This document shows, in pieces, positions 27,238-35,738 of a stretch of DNA of 50,761 nt. Where the stretch lies: contig JADBYK010000086.1 of assembly GCA_020403045.1 (NCBI GenBank), positions 1 through 50,761 of the forward strand. Direction: 5' to 3'. Within the stretch, counting starts at the first letter, position 1. Each line of letters begins with the position of its first letter. The notes beneath the pieces were generated by a model, which did no database searches, had not been told where the DNA came from, and saw nothing but the letters and a program-made list of their open reading frames with translations. The DNA is from Cytophagales bacterium (GTDB taxonomy: Bacteria > Bacteroidota > Bacteroidia > Cytophagales > Cyclobacteriaceae). The position numbers and the translations under genes were made by a program.

Positions 27238-28098
27238 ATGGAAAAAATAATAGTGTTAGGTGCCACTGGAAATATTGGCACGGCCGTTTTAAAAAATTTA
27301 CAAAACAGAAATGTAGATGTTTTTGCGGGTGTTCAATCAGAAAAAGATTTTGAAAAAGTTAGCCAGTTTGATGTAAAACCAATTGTGGTAAACTTTACCG
27401 ACCAGGAAAGTTTGAGCCAGGCATTAGAAGGTAAACATCGGGTATTTCTGGTTACGCCTTTAATGCAAAACCCAGAAGTTGTCACACAACTGGTTATCAA
27501 TGCAGCCAAGTTGAACGGATTAAAGCATCTAGTGAGAAGCACCGCATCAGGAGCTGACAGCAATGGACAAATTCAAATGGCTCGTTGGGCAGGTGCAAGC
27601 GAAGATCTAATCAAAGCATCTGGGTTAAATTACACAATTATTAGACCTTATAGTTTTCTGCAAAACTTTATCAATTTTCATAGCCAAACTATAAAAGCCT
27701 ACAACGGCTTTTACTTGCCAAATGGTAATGCGAAATTATCCATGCTAGACATTAATGATTTGGGCGAAGTTGCCACTATTGCTTTAACAAGTGATGACCA
27801 CTTTGGAAGAACGTATGAGTTAAGTGGATTGACTTACACCAACGAAGCTTTAGCTGAAACATTAAGCACTGTTTTAGGTAGAAAAGTAACCTACATTGAC
27901 GTTCCTGAAGAGAAAGCCAAAGAAAGTATGCTTTCTAACCACATGCCCGAGTGGATGGTGAATGCAATGATGGAACTTAACTACATCACAAAACAAGGAT
28001 GGACAGCAGGATATTCTGACGATTTCAAAAACATTACTGGAAGAGAATACACCAATGCCGAAACATTTTTCACTAACAACAAACAAGCATTTATCTAA
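27238..28098 (+). CDS. NmrA-like NAD(P)-binding reductase
   Basis: The start is the ATG before EKIIVLGATGNIG (286 residues); the open frame extends 30 codons upstream but without a family match. An atypical SDR with the nucleotide loop GATGNIG (~residues 7-13) and the NmrA/QOR2-like features VRSTASGADSN and IIRPYSFLQNFINF. Such proteins either sense NAD(P) or reduce quinones. It lies between the AraC regulator and a flavodoxin-fold quinone reductase homologue, so a quinone or electrophile response is plausible but inferred. Confidence 0.85.
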   Translation: MEKIIVLGATGNIGTAVLKNLQNRNVDVFAGVQSEKDFEKVSQFDVKPIVVNFTDQESLSQALEGKHRVFLVTPLMQNPEVVTQLVINAAKLNGLKHLVRSTASGADSNGQIQMARWAGASEDLIKASGLNYTIIRPYSFLQNFINFHSQTIKAYNGFYLPNGNAKLSMLDINDLGEVATIALTSDDHFGRTYELSGLTYTNEALAETLSTVLGRKVTYIDVPEEKAKESMLSNHMPEWMVNAMMELNYITKQGWTAGYSDDFKNITGREYTNAETFFTNNKQAFI

Positions 28099-28722
28099 TT
28101 GAAAGCGCACATTGTATTTGCACACCCGAATTTGCAGTCGTACAACGGGCAACTGAGAAACACTGCCATCCAAACGCTTGAAGCGCTTGGATGGTCTGTT
28201 TCCGTCAGTGACTTGTATCAAATGAAGTTTAAAGCTTCGGCAGACGAAGACGACTTCACGAGCCTTTACAATGTTGATTTTTTTGACTTGCAAGCAGAAC
28301 AACAAGCAGCCACCCAAAGACAGACCTACGTGGCAGACATAACACGAGAACACCAATTATTGAACGAAGCGGACGTCATTATTTTTCAATTTCCACTCTG
28401 GTGGTACAGTATGCCAGGACTTTTGAAAGGGTATGTGGACAGAGTTTTTGGTATGGGTTGGGCTTATGGTGGCGGACGAGCCTTGGCAGGAAAAAGAATT
28501 TTGGTAAGTATGACCACCGGGGCACCTGATTTTGCTTGGACACCAGAAAAACGGGGAACAATCCATGACATTTTCAAACATTTATTCGTTGGAACTTTTG
28601 GACTATGTGGAATGGAAAACCTTGAACCTTTTATCGTCTATGGTGCAAAAAAACTCTCTGAAATCGACAAAAAAACTATCGTTGAAAACTATATAAAACG
28701 GCTGACAGAAATTGTGGAATAA
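28099..28722 (+). CDS. NAD(P)H-dependent flavodoxin-fold oxidoreductase
   Basis: A 207-residue protein of the MdaB/KefF/NQO1-type family. It begins with a TTG immediately after the previous stop, giving MKAHIVFAHPNLQSYNGQLRN, the FMN phosphate site. The mid-region FQFPLWWYSMPGLLKGYVDRVFGMGWAYG is the family signature, and TTGAP precedes the C-terminal part. These enzymes reduce quinones by two electrons using NAD(P)H. Third gene of the AraC-NmrA unit; no spacing from the second gene. Confidence 0.88.
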   Translation: MKAHIVFAHPNLQSYNGQLRNTAIQTLEALGWSVSVSDLYQMKFKASADEDDFTSLYNVDFFDLQAEQQAATQRQTYVADITREHQLLNEADVIIFQFPLWWYSMPGLLKGYVDRVFGMGWAYGGGRALAGKRILVSMTTGAPDFAWTPEKRGTIHDIFKHLFVGTFGLCGMENLEPFIVYGAKKLSEIDKKTIVENYIKRLTEIVE

Positions 28723-28945
28723 AAAATACATCGTCTAAAACGGGTTTGGGAAAAGTGGCGGTTCAGTGTTCGGCAGACACATTCGTGGTTGATCAAATTT
28801 TGATTCTCAGCATCAACATTTCCCGTCCCCGCAGCCTTACCCGCCTCGTTTCTGCGTAAGTCAAAGCCGTGGAACATACAATGCTCAATTGCCCGCGTGT
28901 CCGTTCGCAGTGGGATAATGGAATACACCGAGCCCTCGATTTTCC
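28723..28945. other. Half hairpin element after the AraC unit
   Basis: Bases 28740-28790 (GGGTTTGGGAAAAGTGGCGG, then TTCAGTGTTCGGCAGACACATTCG) resemble the left arm of the hairpin element at 42509-42652. The matching right arm is not seen. No gene. Confidence 0.4.
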
Positions 28946-29270
28946 CACCACCCAGCGCAATGAAAGTCGCCAACACGTAAACTTGTATTTTTAGTTTTGC
29001 AAAAGGCTGGCGCCCACAGCCAGCGCGTGTGTGCAGCACGTGCCGCGGAAATCGTGGGCACAGGTAGCCTGGGCCCCAAACTGATTTTTACAAACCGGCA
29101 GGATTTTTTACTTTTAGTTCTTACGCTTGCGACACGCGCAAACATGAACGGGGCGGCAGGCAGTGTTCAACGGGTAAGGTGGTTGTTTTTTGAGAGTGCG
29201 AGCGAGGGGGGGGTAGAGAAGCCGCAGAGTCCGAGGCGAGACTCTGCGAAGAGTAAGTAAATTGCGGTTG
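28946..29270. repeat. Dispersed repeat R4 (right part only)
   Basis: Aligns with R3 from CCACCCAGCGC through the TTTTGCAAAAGGC block to the GCCGCAGAGTCCGAGGCGAG hairpin; the head and GC-rich block are absent. A further degenerate GAGACTCTGCGAGG site follows at about 29285-29310. Confidence 0.75.
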
Positions 29271-29327
29271 ATAACGCTGAGTGTCTGAGACGGGAGACTC
29301 TGCGAGGAAAAAGATGGTGTAATACTC

Positions 29328-30164
29328 TTAAATTCGTTGACTCTTCCTTAAAAATTTGTACACCAATCCAACAAGTATCAATAAAGAAAAAACGTGAATG
29401 CTAAAATACCCCCAATCAATTTGCCAACTAAACGCCTCATTACTGGCTTCGGATAAGTCAAGAAATATGATTGACAAAATCAAATTGTTAGCATTATGTG
29501 CTCCCGACACAAACTCTATTCGGTTTTGTAGCATTACAATCACTGCAAAAGCAACCCCAAATACCCAAGATGATAGAAAGCTTTCTATCCCATACCCAAA
29601 ATGTAACACTCCAAAAACAAGGCTATTCAGTATAACTAAGGTTACTACTTTTTTGATAAGCAAGTGCATGCCTTGTAGTAAATAACCTCGTACTACCAAT
29701 TCTTCAAAAAACGATTGGACTCCAATAGCCACAAAGCCTAAAAGAAACAAAGAAGCGAATTGATAGAAGTTGAAATTAGTAACAAAATCTTCTAATTTTT
29801 GGTAATCAAATATTGTAGAGCCAATGAACAATAAACTTCCCCAAGCCACAAAGCCAATGATATACTGCCTCCAACTGAAAGTACCTTTAGTAGAGATAAA
29901 TGACATTTTGGGTCTTTGATGTAGTTTGCTCGCCACCAATAGAAAAGCAAATAGTGCTAAACCAAATATAACCAAAACGAGGCTATATGTAAAAAGACCT
30001 TTTCCAAAATCGCTGTCAGGAAACAGTTGTTTAATATCTGGAAGGGCTTGCCTTACTATAATATTTAATATGGCAACAACAACAACAACTGAGAATATGC
30101 TTAAAGCATAATGCCACCATTTGTTTTTTCCTAATGAAGCATTTTCTATAAAACTACCTTTCAT
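29328..30164 (-). CDS. CPBP-family intramembrane glutamic endopeptidase
   Basis: A 278-residue polytopic membrane protein with about seven hydrophobic segments. The CPBP (Abi/Rce1-like) motifs are all present: EELVVRG (motif 1, EExxxR, ~residue 157), FGVLHFGYG (motif 2 with His, ~190) and a GAHNANNLI histidine/asparagine (~228). Members cleave within the membrane, process CAAX-like or bacteriocin precursors, or give immunity. It overlaps the small secreted protein gene upstream by 11 bases and is the last gene of the five-gene minus-strand unit. Confidence 0.88.
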   Translation of the reverse strand: MKGSFIENASLGKNKWWHYALSIFSVVVVVAILNIIVRQALPDIKQLFPDSDFGKGLFTYSLVLVIFGLALFAFLLVASKLHQRPKMSFISTKGTFSWRQYIIGFVAWGSLLFIGSTIFDYQKLEDFVTNFNFYQFASLFLLGFVAIGVQSFFEELVVRGYLLQGMHLLIKKVVTLVILNSLVFGVLHFGYGIESFLSSWVFGVAFAVIVMLQNRIEFVSGAHNANNLILSIIFLDLSEASNEAFSWQIDWGYFSIHVFSLLILVGLVYKFLRKSQRI

Positions 30165-30468
30165 TGCCTTGGGATTTTACCGGTTGATTATTCTTTTTCT
30201 TTTCAGTCCATTGGATTACACCCCAAAGAATGCTCTTTTGCTCATACTTTGTAGTATCAAAGGCGGGTTCTGATAATGATTGCTTAATTTCTTTAGTTTC
30301 TGCCTCAACCACAATCGATTTGCTTTTTGGATAATTTTTGGATTTGAAAATTCCCCACAGAAATGAGTATTCTTTTTTCTCATTTTTAGGTGAGCTTTGA
30401 ACAGTGTTTTGTGCATTTGCCACAAGTGAAGTCAAAACGACTCCAATAATTAAAATTACTCTTTTCAT
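30154..30468 (-). CDS. Small secreted protein with WG motifs (paralogue of 33330-33620)
   Basis: 104 residues with a signal peptide (VILIIGVVLTSLVANAQ, cut near residue 19). The mature ~85 residues contain FLWGIFKSKNYPKS near the middle and ILWGVIQWTEKKK near the end. Both motifs recur in the product of 33330-33620 (FFWGLLKSKNY, LWGAIQWTEKKK), which shares this layout and little else. I do not recognise a named family. It is co-transcribed with the CPBP protease gene (11-base overlap), suggesting the protease and this protein work together; this is inference. Confidence 0.7.
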   Translation of the reverse strand: MKRVILIIGVVLTSLVANAQNTVQSSPKNEKKEYSFLWGIFKSKNYPKSKSIVVEAETKEIKQSLSEPAFDTTKYEQKSILWGVIQWTEKKKNNQPVKSQGNER

Positions 30469-30579
30469 TTTTTAATGTTTAAATGTTAATGAACAATGTA
30501 AGATTCAATAAAATGAATCTGCCCCTAAATTTAGATCGGTAAACTCTCGTATAAATTGCCTTTTGAATCTTTTTCAAAA

Positions 30580-31923
30580 TCAGTCCCTTAGCGGTTGCAT
30601 TGTCTTTATAAAATAAACCGCATCCAAAACCTGATGCCAATTTTTGGATGTTACATGAGAGCTATGGTCGAAAAGACGTAAGCTGGTTCCATTTGAGAAG
30701 AATGGTTCATTTAAAGATTGTCTTAGTGAAACAAACGCTTGATTTACGCCTCGATTGGACAACTGATGCTCTAAACTATTCGCCTCAGGCTTTTTAACTG
30801 CGACTCCTTTTTTACCTTCTCTAATCAAACCGTATTCGCCATCGTAGGAAGTAAAGCCAATGGTATAAATTTCGTTGGCGAATTGCTCATAAATTAAGTT
30901 CCCTGCTATTACCGCCTCATGTACCGGGATAAAATTAATCTTAATTGGGTCAATGGTTTGGTTATTGCGAATAAAGTGATACGAAGCTCCAATTACGATG
31001 ACTTTTTTATAAGGATATACTTCGCTTAGTAGGTGTCTTAAATTATCAGCCATCAATTCATCACGTCTGTAGTTAATCGGAAGGAAGGATTTTCTGTTCA
31101 GTATTAATTTCCAAAGACGAGTATCGGAATAAGCAATAATACCTTCATCATTACTTCTGAGCAGTTGAGCTAATTTGTTTTCACCCGCCTTCTTGAGTTC
31201 ATCAGCCATCCAACTACTCAAATTTCGAAACGATTGCTTTTCTTTTTCACTCATTTTATAACGCATTTTTGCTAATGCCCCTTTCATACCGGTTTGTTTA
31301 TATCCGGATTCAATGTCCTTCCAAACGGCTATGTAGTTGGTGAAATTTTCATTCATGAGGATTGCCGGATTTCTCTCCTGAAAAATAGCTTCCCAAAAAC
31401 GACTATAATTGTTGTTATCAAACCCATAAGCGGAACTAAACTTGCAGTCAAAACCGGCAAATTCAATGTTGTTTCCCGCAGCTTTTCGTTGCTCAATGAA
31501 TGAATAAAAGGACTGCCATTGTTGAGTTCTCCAAAATCCCCAAAGTGCTTTTTTTATGCTTTCAGAATCGCCAGTTTTTTGAAATTCTTTGTTGGCCTGC
31601 ATCAGATCAAACATACCCGCTTCAAAAAGGACAACATCAAAATCCATTTCCTCCATTAAAAACTTCACAATCTTCGTCCGGAACTCGAATGTTGCGCCAT
31701 CTTCATGGGTAGCCTCTCCCAAAAAAACGATGCGTTTGTCACCTATTTCTTTTTTTAAGAATCCTAAATTATCCCTTGAATCAATATCCATCTCATGAAC
31801 GTTATTCCCAATCCAATCATCTGATATTGTGGGTATTTGAGAATATCCGCTAATGGATGCATGTAAACAAAATAGAAAAGTAAGTGCAACTTTGAGTTTA
31901 CGATAGATTTTTATTTTTTTCAT
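30580..31923 (-). CDS. Secreted erythromycin-esterase-family protein
   Basis: 447 residues with an N-terminal signal peptide (LTFLFCLHASISGYSQ). The body matches the erythromycin-esterase fold: VFLGEATHEDGATFEFR with the catalytic-type histidine and glutamate (~residues 71-78), VVLFEAGMFDLM, FAGFDCKFSS, and IGASYHF near residue 317. Known members open macrolide lactones, but many, especially exported ones, have other or unknown substrates. It sits in a minus-strand unit with the 463-residue protein (10 bases upstream). Macrolide resistance should not be assumed. Confidence 0.8.
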   Translation of the reverse strand: MKKIKIYRKLKVALTFLFCLHASISGYSQIPTISDDWIGNNVHEMDIDSRDNLGFLKKEIGDKRIVFLGEATHEDGATFEFRTKIVKFLMEEMDFDVVLFEAGMFDLMQANKEFQKTGDSESIKKALWGFWRTQQWQSFYSFIEQRKAAGNNIEFAGFDCKFSSAYGFDNNNYSRFWEAIFQERNPAILMNENFTNYIAVWKDIESGYKQTGMKGALAKMRYKMSEKEKQSFRNLSSWMADELKKAGENKLAQLLRSNDEGIIAYSDTRLWKLILNRKSFLPINYRRDELMADNLRHLLSEVYPYKKVIVIGASYHFIRNNQTIDPIKINFIPVHEAVIAGNLIYEQFANEIYTIGFTSYDGEYGLIREGKKGVAVKKPEANSLEHQLSNRGVNQAFVSLRQSLNEPFFSNGTSLRLFDHSSHVTSKNWHQVLDAVYFIKTMQPLRD

Positions 31924-31933
31924 TTTTTAATTT

Positions 31934-33325
31934 TTAGTTTATTCTTACATTGAGTCCAAAAATCAAGCTGACGTTCTCCTCCAGAAACACATTCCCCATA
32001 AGCCAACCAGCTGATTTTGCTTCTACATCTAAAAAAAGATTAAGAGAATTAAGGCTTATGGAATTTCGAATGTGTAACGCTCCACCAAGACTCGCTCTTT
32101 TATCAGTGAAAGATTGGTTTTTCGGCTGTGTCCAAAGAATGCCCCTGCTGCTAACCATCCATTTATCTGTCATCTTCTTATCAATTATTCCACCTTCAAT
32201 ACCGAAAAATGACTGATGAAGGTTGTTGTAGTTGTGCAATGAAAAAATATAGTTGTCTGCGGGCGTTTGGTAAAACAAGTCTAAGCTGATATCGTTTCCA
32301 AAAGGTGTCAAGACGTGCCTGATGGCGAAGTTTCCATAATACACGCCTCTTTCATTTGAGTTAAGTTTTACCTTTCCAAATCCGAATAATTGCGGAGAAA
32401 GAACATTTAACCAATGCAATTGACCTTGCCTTTTCAGGTAGTTAAGTTCTTCTGCAGTTAGGTCTGTCGTTTTCACGTACCGATCAATCCCTGTTCCAGA
32501 AGGATGTATGCCTCTGTCCTCATAGGGTCGTTGTGGGTTATACAAAGCCGAAACCCATGCTGTGTAATCCGGACCTGTGAAATCCCTCGATTCAATGGTC
32601 AACTCCTTTTCATTTGCCTGGTCAATGGATTTATCATACACACTCAAATCACTTAAATACGATATGGAGTTGAGTGTAGAAAGCCAAAACAACGGAATAT
32701 GTGGCAAACCCTGATTGTAGAAGAAATTATTTCTCTGCAATGTTCTGATTTGCACATATTCGCCTTCCATTCCTGCTACTTGCAATCTCCTGAAGTCATT
32801 ATTGTATTTGTCTGACAACAAAATCAAATCTTCATCTCTCACCGAATTCACTGAAACAAAAGCATTTCCAAAAGGGAATGTATTTACCTGGTTGAAGCTA
32901 TTGACCCCTCTCCGCGTCATAACTGCTCTGTGATATTCCTCATGAAGCCAACCATTCCCAAAAGGAATATAAGCGGAGAATATATCAAACCCAAGAGCCG
33001 CCAGGTTTCTGTATAGGTGTGTTTTAAACTTGCTTTTTTTCGTTATCAGAGACTTTATTCCGTAGTGAGCAGAAGAGTATAAATTATTCGACATAGCAAG
33101 AGACTGGCTCATACTAGGATTAATGTATGCACTCAAGAAACCTCCGGTAGTTCTATTAGCCAACGTTTGGTATGGAAAATCAGCCAAAGGAAATTCCAGC
33201 AGCAGTTCATCGCGTTCATCTTGCGCGTGAATGACTGATGAAAGCAACAACAAGCCCATCATAAGCAGTGAACTAACCGGTTTCAGAAGACTGTAGACGG
33301 CTAGTAGTACTCGTTCTCTCTTCAT
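31934..33325 (-). CDS. Exported, probably outer-membrane protein with HEEYH motif
   Basis: A 463-residue protein with a long N-terminal signal peptide ending near HAQ (~residue 35). The rest is rich in alternating aromatic/polar strands and ends with RIN preceded by FLEENVSLIFGLN, typical of an outer-membrane barrel C-terminus. Near residue 130 it carries WLHEEYHRAVM, which fits the HExxH zinc-protease motif; no third ligand can be assigned. I do not recognise a named family. It is 4 bases downstream of the small secreted protein gene and 10 upstream of the esterase gene. Confidence 0.6.
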   Translation of the reverse strand: MKRERVLLAVYSLLKPVSSLLMMGLLLLSSVIHAQDERDELLLEFPLADFPYQTLANRTTGGFLSAYINPSMSQSLAMSNNLYSSAHYGIKSLITKKSKFKTHLYRNLAALGFDIFSAYIPFGNGWLHEEYHRAVMTRRGVNSFNQVNTFPFGNAFVSVNSVRDEDLILLSDKYNNDFRRLQVAGMEGEYVQIRTLQRNNFFYNQGLPHIPLFWLSTLNSISYLSDLSVYDKSIDQANEKELTIESRDFTGPDYTAWVSALYNPQRPYEDRGIHPSGTGIDRYVKTTDLTAEELNYLKRQGQLHWLNVLSPQLFGFGKVKLNSNERGVYYGNFAIRHVLTPFGNDISLDLFYQTPADNYIFSLHNYNNLHQSFFGIEGGIIDKKMTDKWMVSSRGILWTQPKNQSFTDKRASLGGALHIRNSISLNSLNLFLDVEAKSAGWLMGNVFLEENVSLIFGLNVRIN

Positions 33326-33329
33326 AGCA

Positions 33330-33620
33330 TCATTTCTTTTGGGGTGATTTCTTTTTTTCGGTCCATTGAATAGCGCCCCATAATGCTTGCTTCTTTTCCA
33401 GCCAGTTGTCTACAGAATCAAGTGAAGGGCATTCAATTTTCATTTTTACGGGGTGGTTTTCTACTTCCTTATAATTTTTTGATTTCAATAAGCCCCAGAA
33501 AAAAATGTAAGATCTTTCCGAGGTTTTTTCTGAGGGAGCGGCCTTAGTCGGGCTATTTGTTTGAGCATAACCGATCAACAGAGCAAATGAAAAAACGATC
33601 GTGAATGAAATTGTTTTCAT
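33330..33620 (-). CDS. Small secreted protein with WG motifs (first gene of the unit)
   Basis: The start is the ATG giving MKTISFTIVFSFALLIGYAQ, a signal peptide; the open frame extends further upstream without one. The product is 96 residues. The mature part has IFFWGLLKSKNYKEV and ends ALWGAIQWTEKKKSPQKK. These two motifs are shared with the product of 30154-30468, so the genes are paralogues placed at the start and near the end of one operon. No known family recognised. Divergent from the LytS gene at 33847. Confidence 0.7.
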   Translation of the reverse strand: MKTISFTIVFSFALLIGYAQTNSPTKAAPSEKTSERSYIFFWGLLKSKNYKEVENHPVKMKIECPSLDSVDNWLEKKQALWGAIQWTEKKKSPQKK

Positions 33621-33769
33621 AGTTAAATCATATTTTAGTGAGTTGCTGATACCAACGCAAGAATAGCTATTGCGTTCAGCTTCCAGAACGAAGAATGATG
33701 TTCTCCGTGCAATCAATGACCAACTCCTGAAATCGAGGAACGAATAGGTTAACCCTTCGAATCGATGGA

Positions 33770-33836
33770 TTTGTCAGCCGATTTCGATGGTTTGTCATTA
33801 AAACCTCGCCCGGTTTGTCAATTTCGATTACTTTTG
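33770..33836 (+). promoter_or_regulatory. Three TTTGTCA repeats and -7 box before the second LytS gene
   Basis: TTTGTCA occurs at 33770, 33791 and 33814, spaced 21 and 23 bases apart, about two helical turns. The first is followed after 4 bases, and the third directly, by ATTTCGAT. TACTTTTG (33829-33836) then matches the Bacteroidota -7 pattern, ending 10 bases before the ATG at 33847. LytTR regulators usually bind such in-phase direct repeats. The site is in the divergent gap and could serve both units. Confidence 0.55.
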
Positions 33837-33846
33837 ATAATCCGTC

Positions 33847-34848
33847 ATGCATCGCGTTAACCAACTCGTCAAATTCCTTTCTAACCGAATTTTACTACAC
33901 CTCTATTTTTGGGGAAGCTTCCTCTTGTTGTTTTTTTTCTCGATTCCAGCTGAAGAACTTCCCGCGGATTATGTAAGCTTTTTGTTGATCATACTGTTGT
34001 TCAGCGCATTTATTTCTTACTTGAACATGTATGTGCTGATGAAAAGGTTTCTTGGGCGACATCAGTTTGTTTTGTATTTACTGTCGTTAGTCACCGCTTT
34101 AATCATTACAGCATTCGGTCTAACCTCCCTGTTAAAGTATCTCTACCATAACCAAACCACTGTGCTGCAAAACACAGTGAACCTAAGTACTTTTGTGATC
34201 ATCACCAGCGCATTGAAAATGTACCGGTCGGGTATTCAACGACAATTGGCAGAAAAGGAACTGGCCGCCAAACAATTTCAAGCCGAACTTCAATTACTGC
34301 GTGCACAAATCAATCCCCATTTTCTATTCAATACACTCAATAATTTATACTCGCTTACGCTCGAAAAATCAGACTTCGCCCCGGCCACTGTCGTCAAGTT
34401 ATCGGAGTTGATGCGGTACATGCTCGAAACCAGCCGGCACGAAGATTCAGCGTTACACGCTGAGATCAATTTCATCAGGAATTATCTAACGCTGGAGAAA
34501 CTTCGGCTGAATAGCCGCGCTACCATTGACTTTGAAGTTGTGGGCGAACCACAACAGAAAACGATAGCCTCACTTTTGTTTATTCCGTTTATCGAGAATG
34601 CCTTTAAGCACGGCATCAACGCCACAGTAGGCGATGCATTTCTTTACAGCCAACTGAGGATAGAAGAAAATGAACTTTACTTTTTAATAGAAAACAACAT
34701 TTCAACGAAGCTGGTTGAGGAAAATTCTGGCACCGGACTTGAGAACGTAAGAAGACGACTTCATTTGCTTTACCCTGACAGACACCAGTTAACGATCGAA
34801 AATATGGGAACCAAATTCGTTGTTAATCTCCAATTGAGTCTGTTATGA
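33847..34848 (+). CDS. LytS/YehU-family sensor histidine kinase
   Basis: 333 residues. Four membrane segments occupy the first ~130 residues (FWGSFLLLFFFSI; FLLIILLFSAFISYL; LYLLSLVTALIITAF; LSTFVIITSALKM). A short coiled stretch rich in A/E/Q leads to LLRAQINPHFLFNTLNNLYSL with the phospho-histidine (~residue 157). N box LLFIPFIENAFKHG and G box GTGLENVRRRL complete the kinase. It overlaps the LytTR gene by 4 bases and is divergent from the five-gene secreted/membrane unit. Confidence 0.9.
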   Translation: MHRVNQLVKFLSNRILLHLYFWGSFLLLFFFSIPAEELPADYVSFLLIILLFSAFISYLNMYVLMKRFLGRHQFVLYLLSLVTALIITAFGLTSLLKYLYHNQTTVLQNTVNLSTFVIITSALKMYRSGIQRQLAEKELAAKQFQAELQLLRAQINPHFLFNTLNNLYSLTLEKSDFAPATVVKLSELMRYMLETSRHEDSALHAEINFIRNYLTLEKLRLNSRATIDFEVVGEPQQKTIASLLFIPFIENAFKHGINATVGDAFLYSQLRIEENELYFLIENNISTKLVEENSGTGLENVRRRLHLLYPDRHQLTIENMGTKFVVNLQLSLL

Positions 34849-35555
34849 ATAAAGCGAAGGTGTTGATCGTAGATGACGAGCCATTGGCACAAAAAGTACT
34901 CCAGAGATTCATTAGCTTAGTCGATTCTTTGGAGTTGGTTGGTCTTTGCTCAAACGCGATTGAGGCCAGTAACGCGTTGCGAAATCAACCTGTCGATTTA
35001 CTTTTTTTAGACATTCGAATGCCAGAGCTTTCGGGGTTAGACTTACTGAAAATCATAAAAAATCCGCCCAAAGTTATTCTCACAACTGCTTATGCAGAAC
35101 ACGCGTTGGAAGGCTACGAATTTGGTGTCATCGATTACTTGGTTAAGCCAATCGCTTTTGATCGGTTCTTAAGAGCAATCAACAAAGTGGTACCAACCCT
35201 GCAAGCCAACACCCCGCCTTTGATGCCGACACCCGTACTAAAACTGAGCAATTATCTTTTCGTCAAATCCGACCGCAAGATTTACAAAATTGACTACCCC
35301 GAAATAAAGTATGTAGAGGCGTTTGGTAATTATGTAAAAATACACACCACCCATAAAATTGTATTGGCACAAGAAACGCTCACCAACCTGGAAAAATCAT
35401 TGCCTGCAGAACATTTTCTGCGTATTCACAAATCTTACATCGTGTCAATACATTTTATTAACTTGGTTGACGGCAATTCTCTTTTTGTCGAAAATGTTGA
35501 ATTGCCCATCGGCCAATTGTACAAACAAAGGGTGTATGAAATGTTGAAAATTTAA
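34845..35555 (+). CDS. LytTR-family response regulator
   Basis: 236 residues: a receiver domain (VLIVDDEPLA; phospho-acceptor in LLFLDIRMPELSG near residue 55; VKPI lysine) and a C-terminal LytTR domain (LFVKSDRKIYKI, YVEAFGNYVKIH, FLRIHKSYIVS, LPIGQLYK). The start overlaps the kinase stop (ATGA), so the pair is translationally coupled. The TTTGTCA repeats upstream of the kinase gene are candidate binding sites, which would make the system autoregulated. Confidence 0.92.
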   Translation: MNKAKVLIVDDEPLAQKVLQRFISLVDSLELVGLCSNAIEASNALRNQPVDLLFLDIRMPELSGLDLLKIIKNPPKVILTTAYAEHALEGYEFGVIDYLVKPIAFDRFLRAINKVVPTLQANTPPLMPTPVLKLSNYLFVKSDRKIYKIDYPEIKYVEAFGNYVKIHTTHKIVLAQETLTNLEKSLPAEHFLRIHKSYIVSIHFINLVDGNSLFVENVELPIGQLYKQRVYEMLKI

Positions 35556-35738
35556 TATGCTCCAAACAGTTTTTGCGATCGTTCGTGCACTCTGCTTTCA
35601 GTTAGCTCGTGCTCTTTTCAATTCCGCTGGTATGCTGGCGAAAAACCTGATGCCCTGTTGCGAATCCCCGCTGGTAGCGTGTAGTTCGGAGAGATTCTTT
35701 GTCCCCTGTGTTGCCTGCCATTGAAACTTCTGTGCTTA
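35556..35738. other. Gene-free stretch before R5
   Basis: On the minus strand CTACCAGCGGGGATT and ATACCAGCGGAATT occur about 40 bases apart, which looks like an old direct repeat. No gene supported. Confidence 0.35.

Noticed and set aside
30580-31923. Calling the esterase homologue a macrolide-resistance gene
   Set aside because: It is exported, lies in a LytTR-linked operon and matches only the general fold; substrate cannot be read from the sequence.
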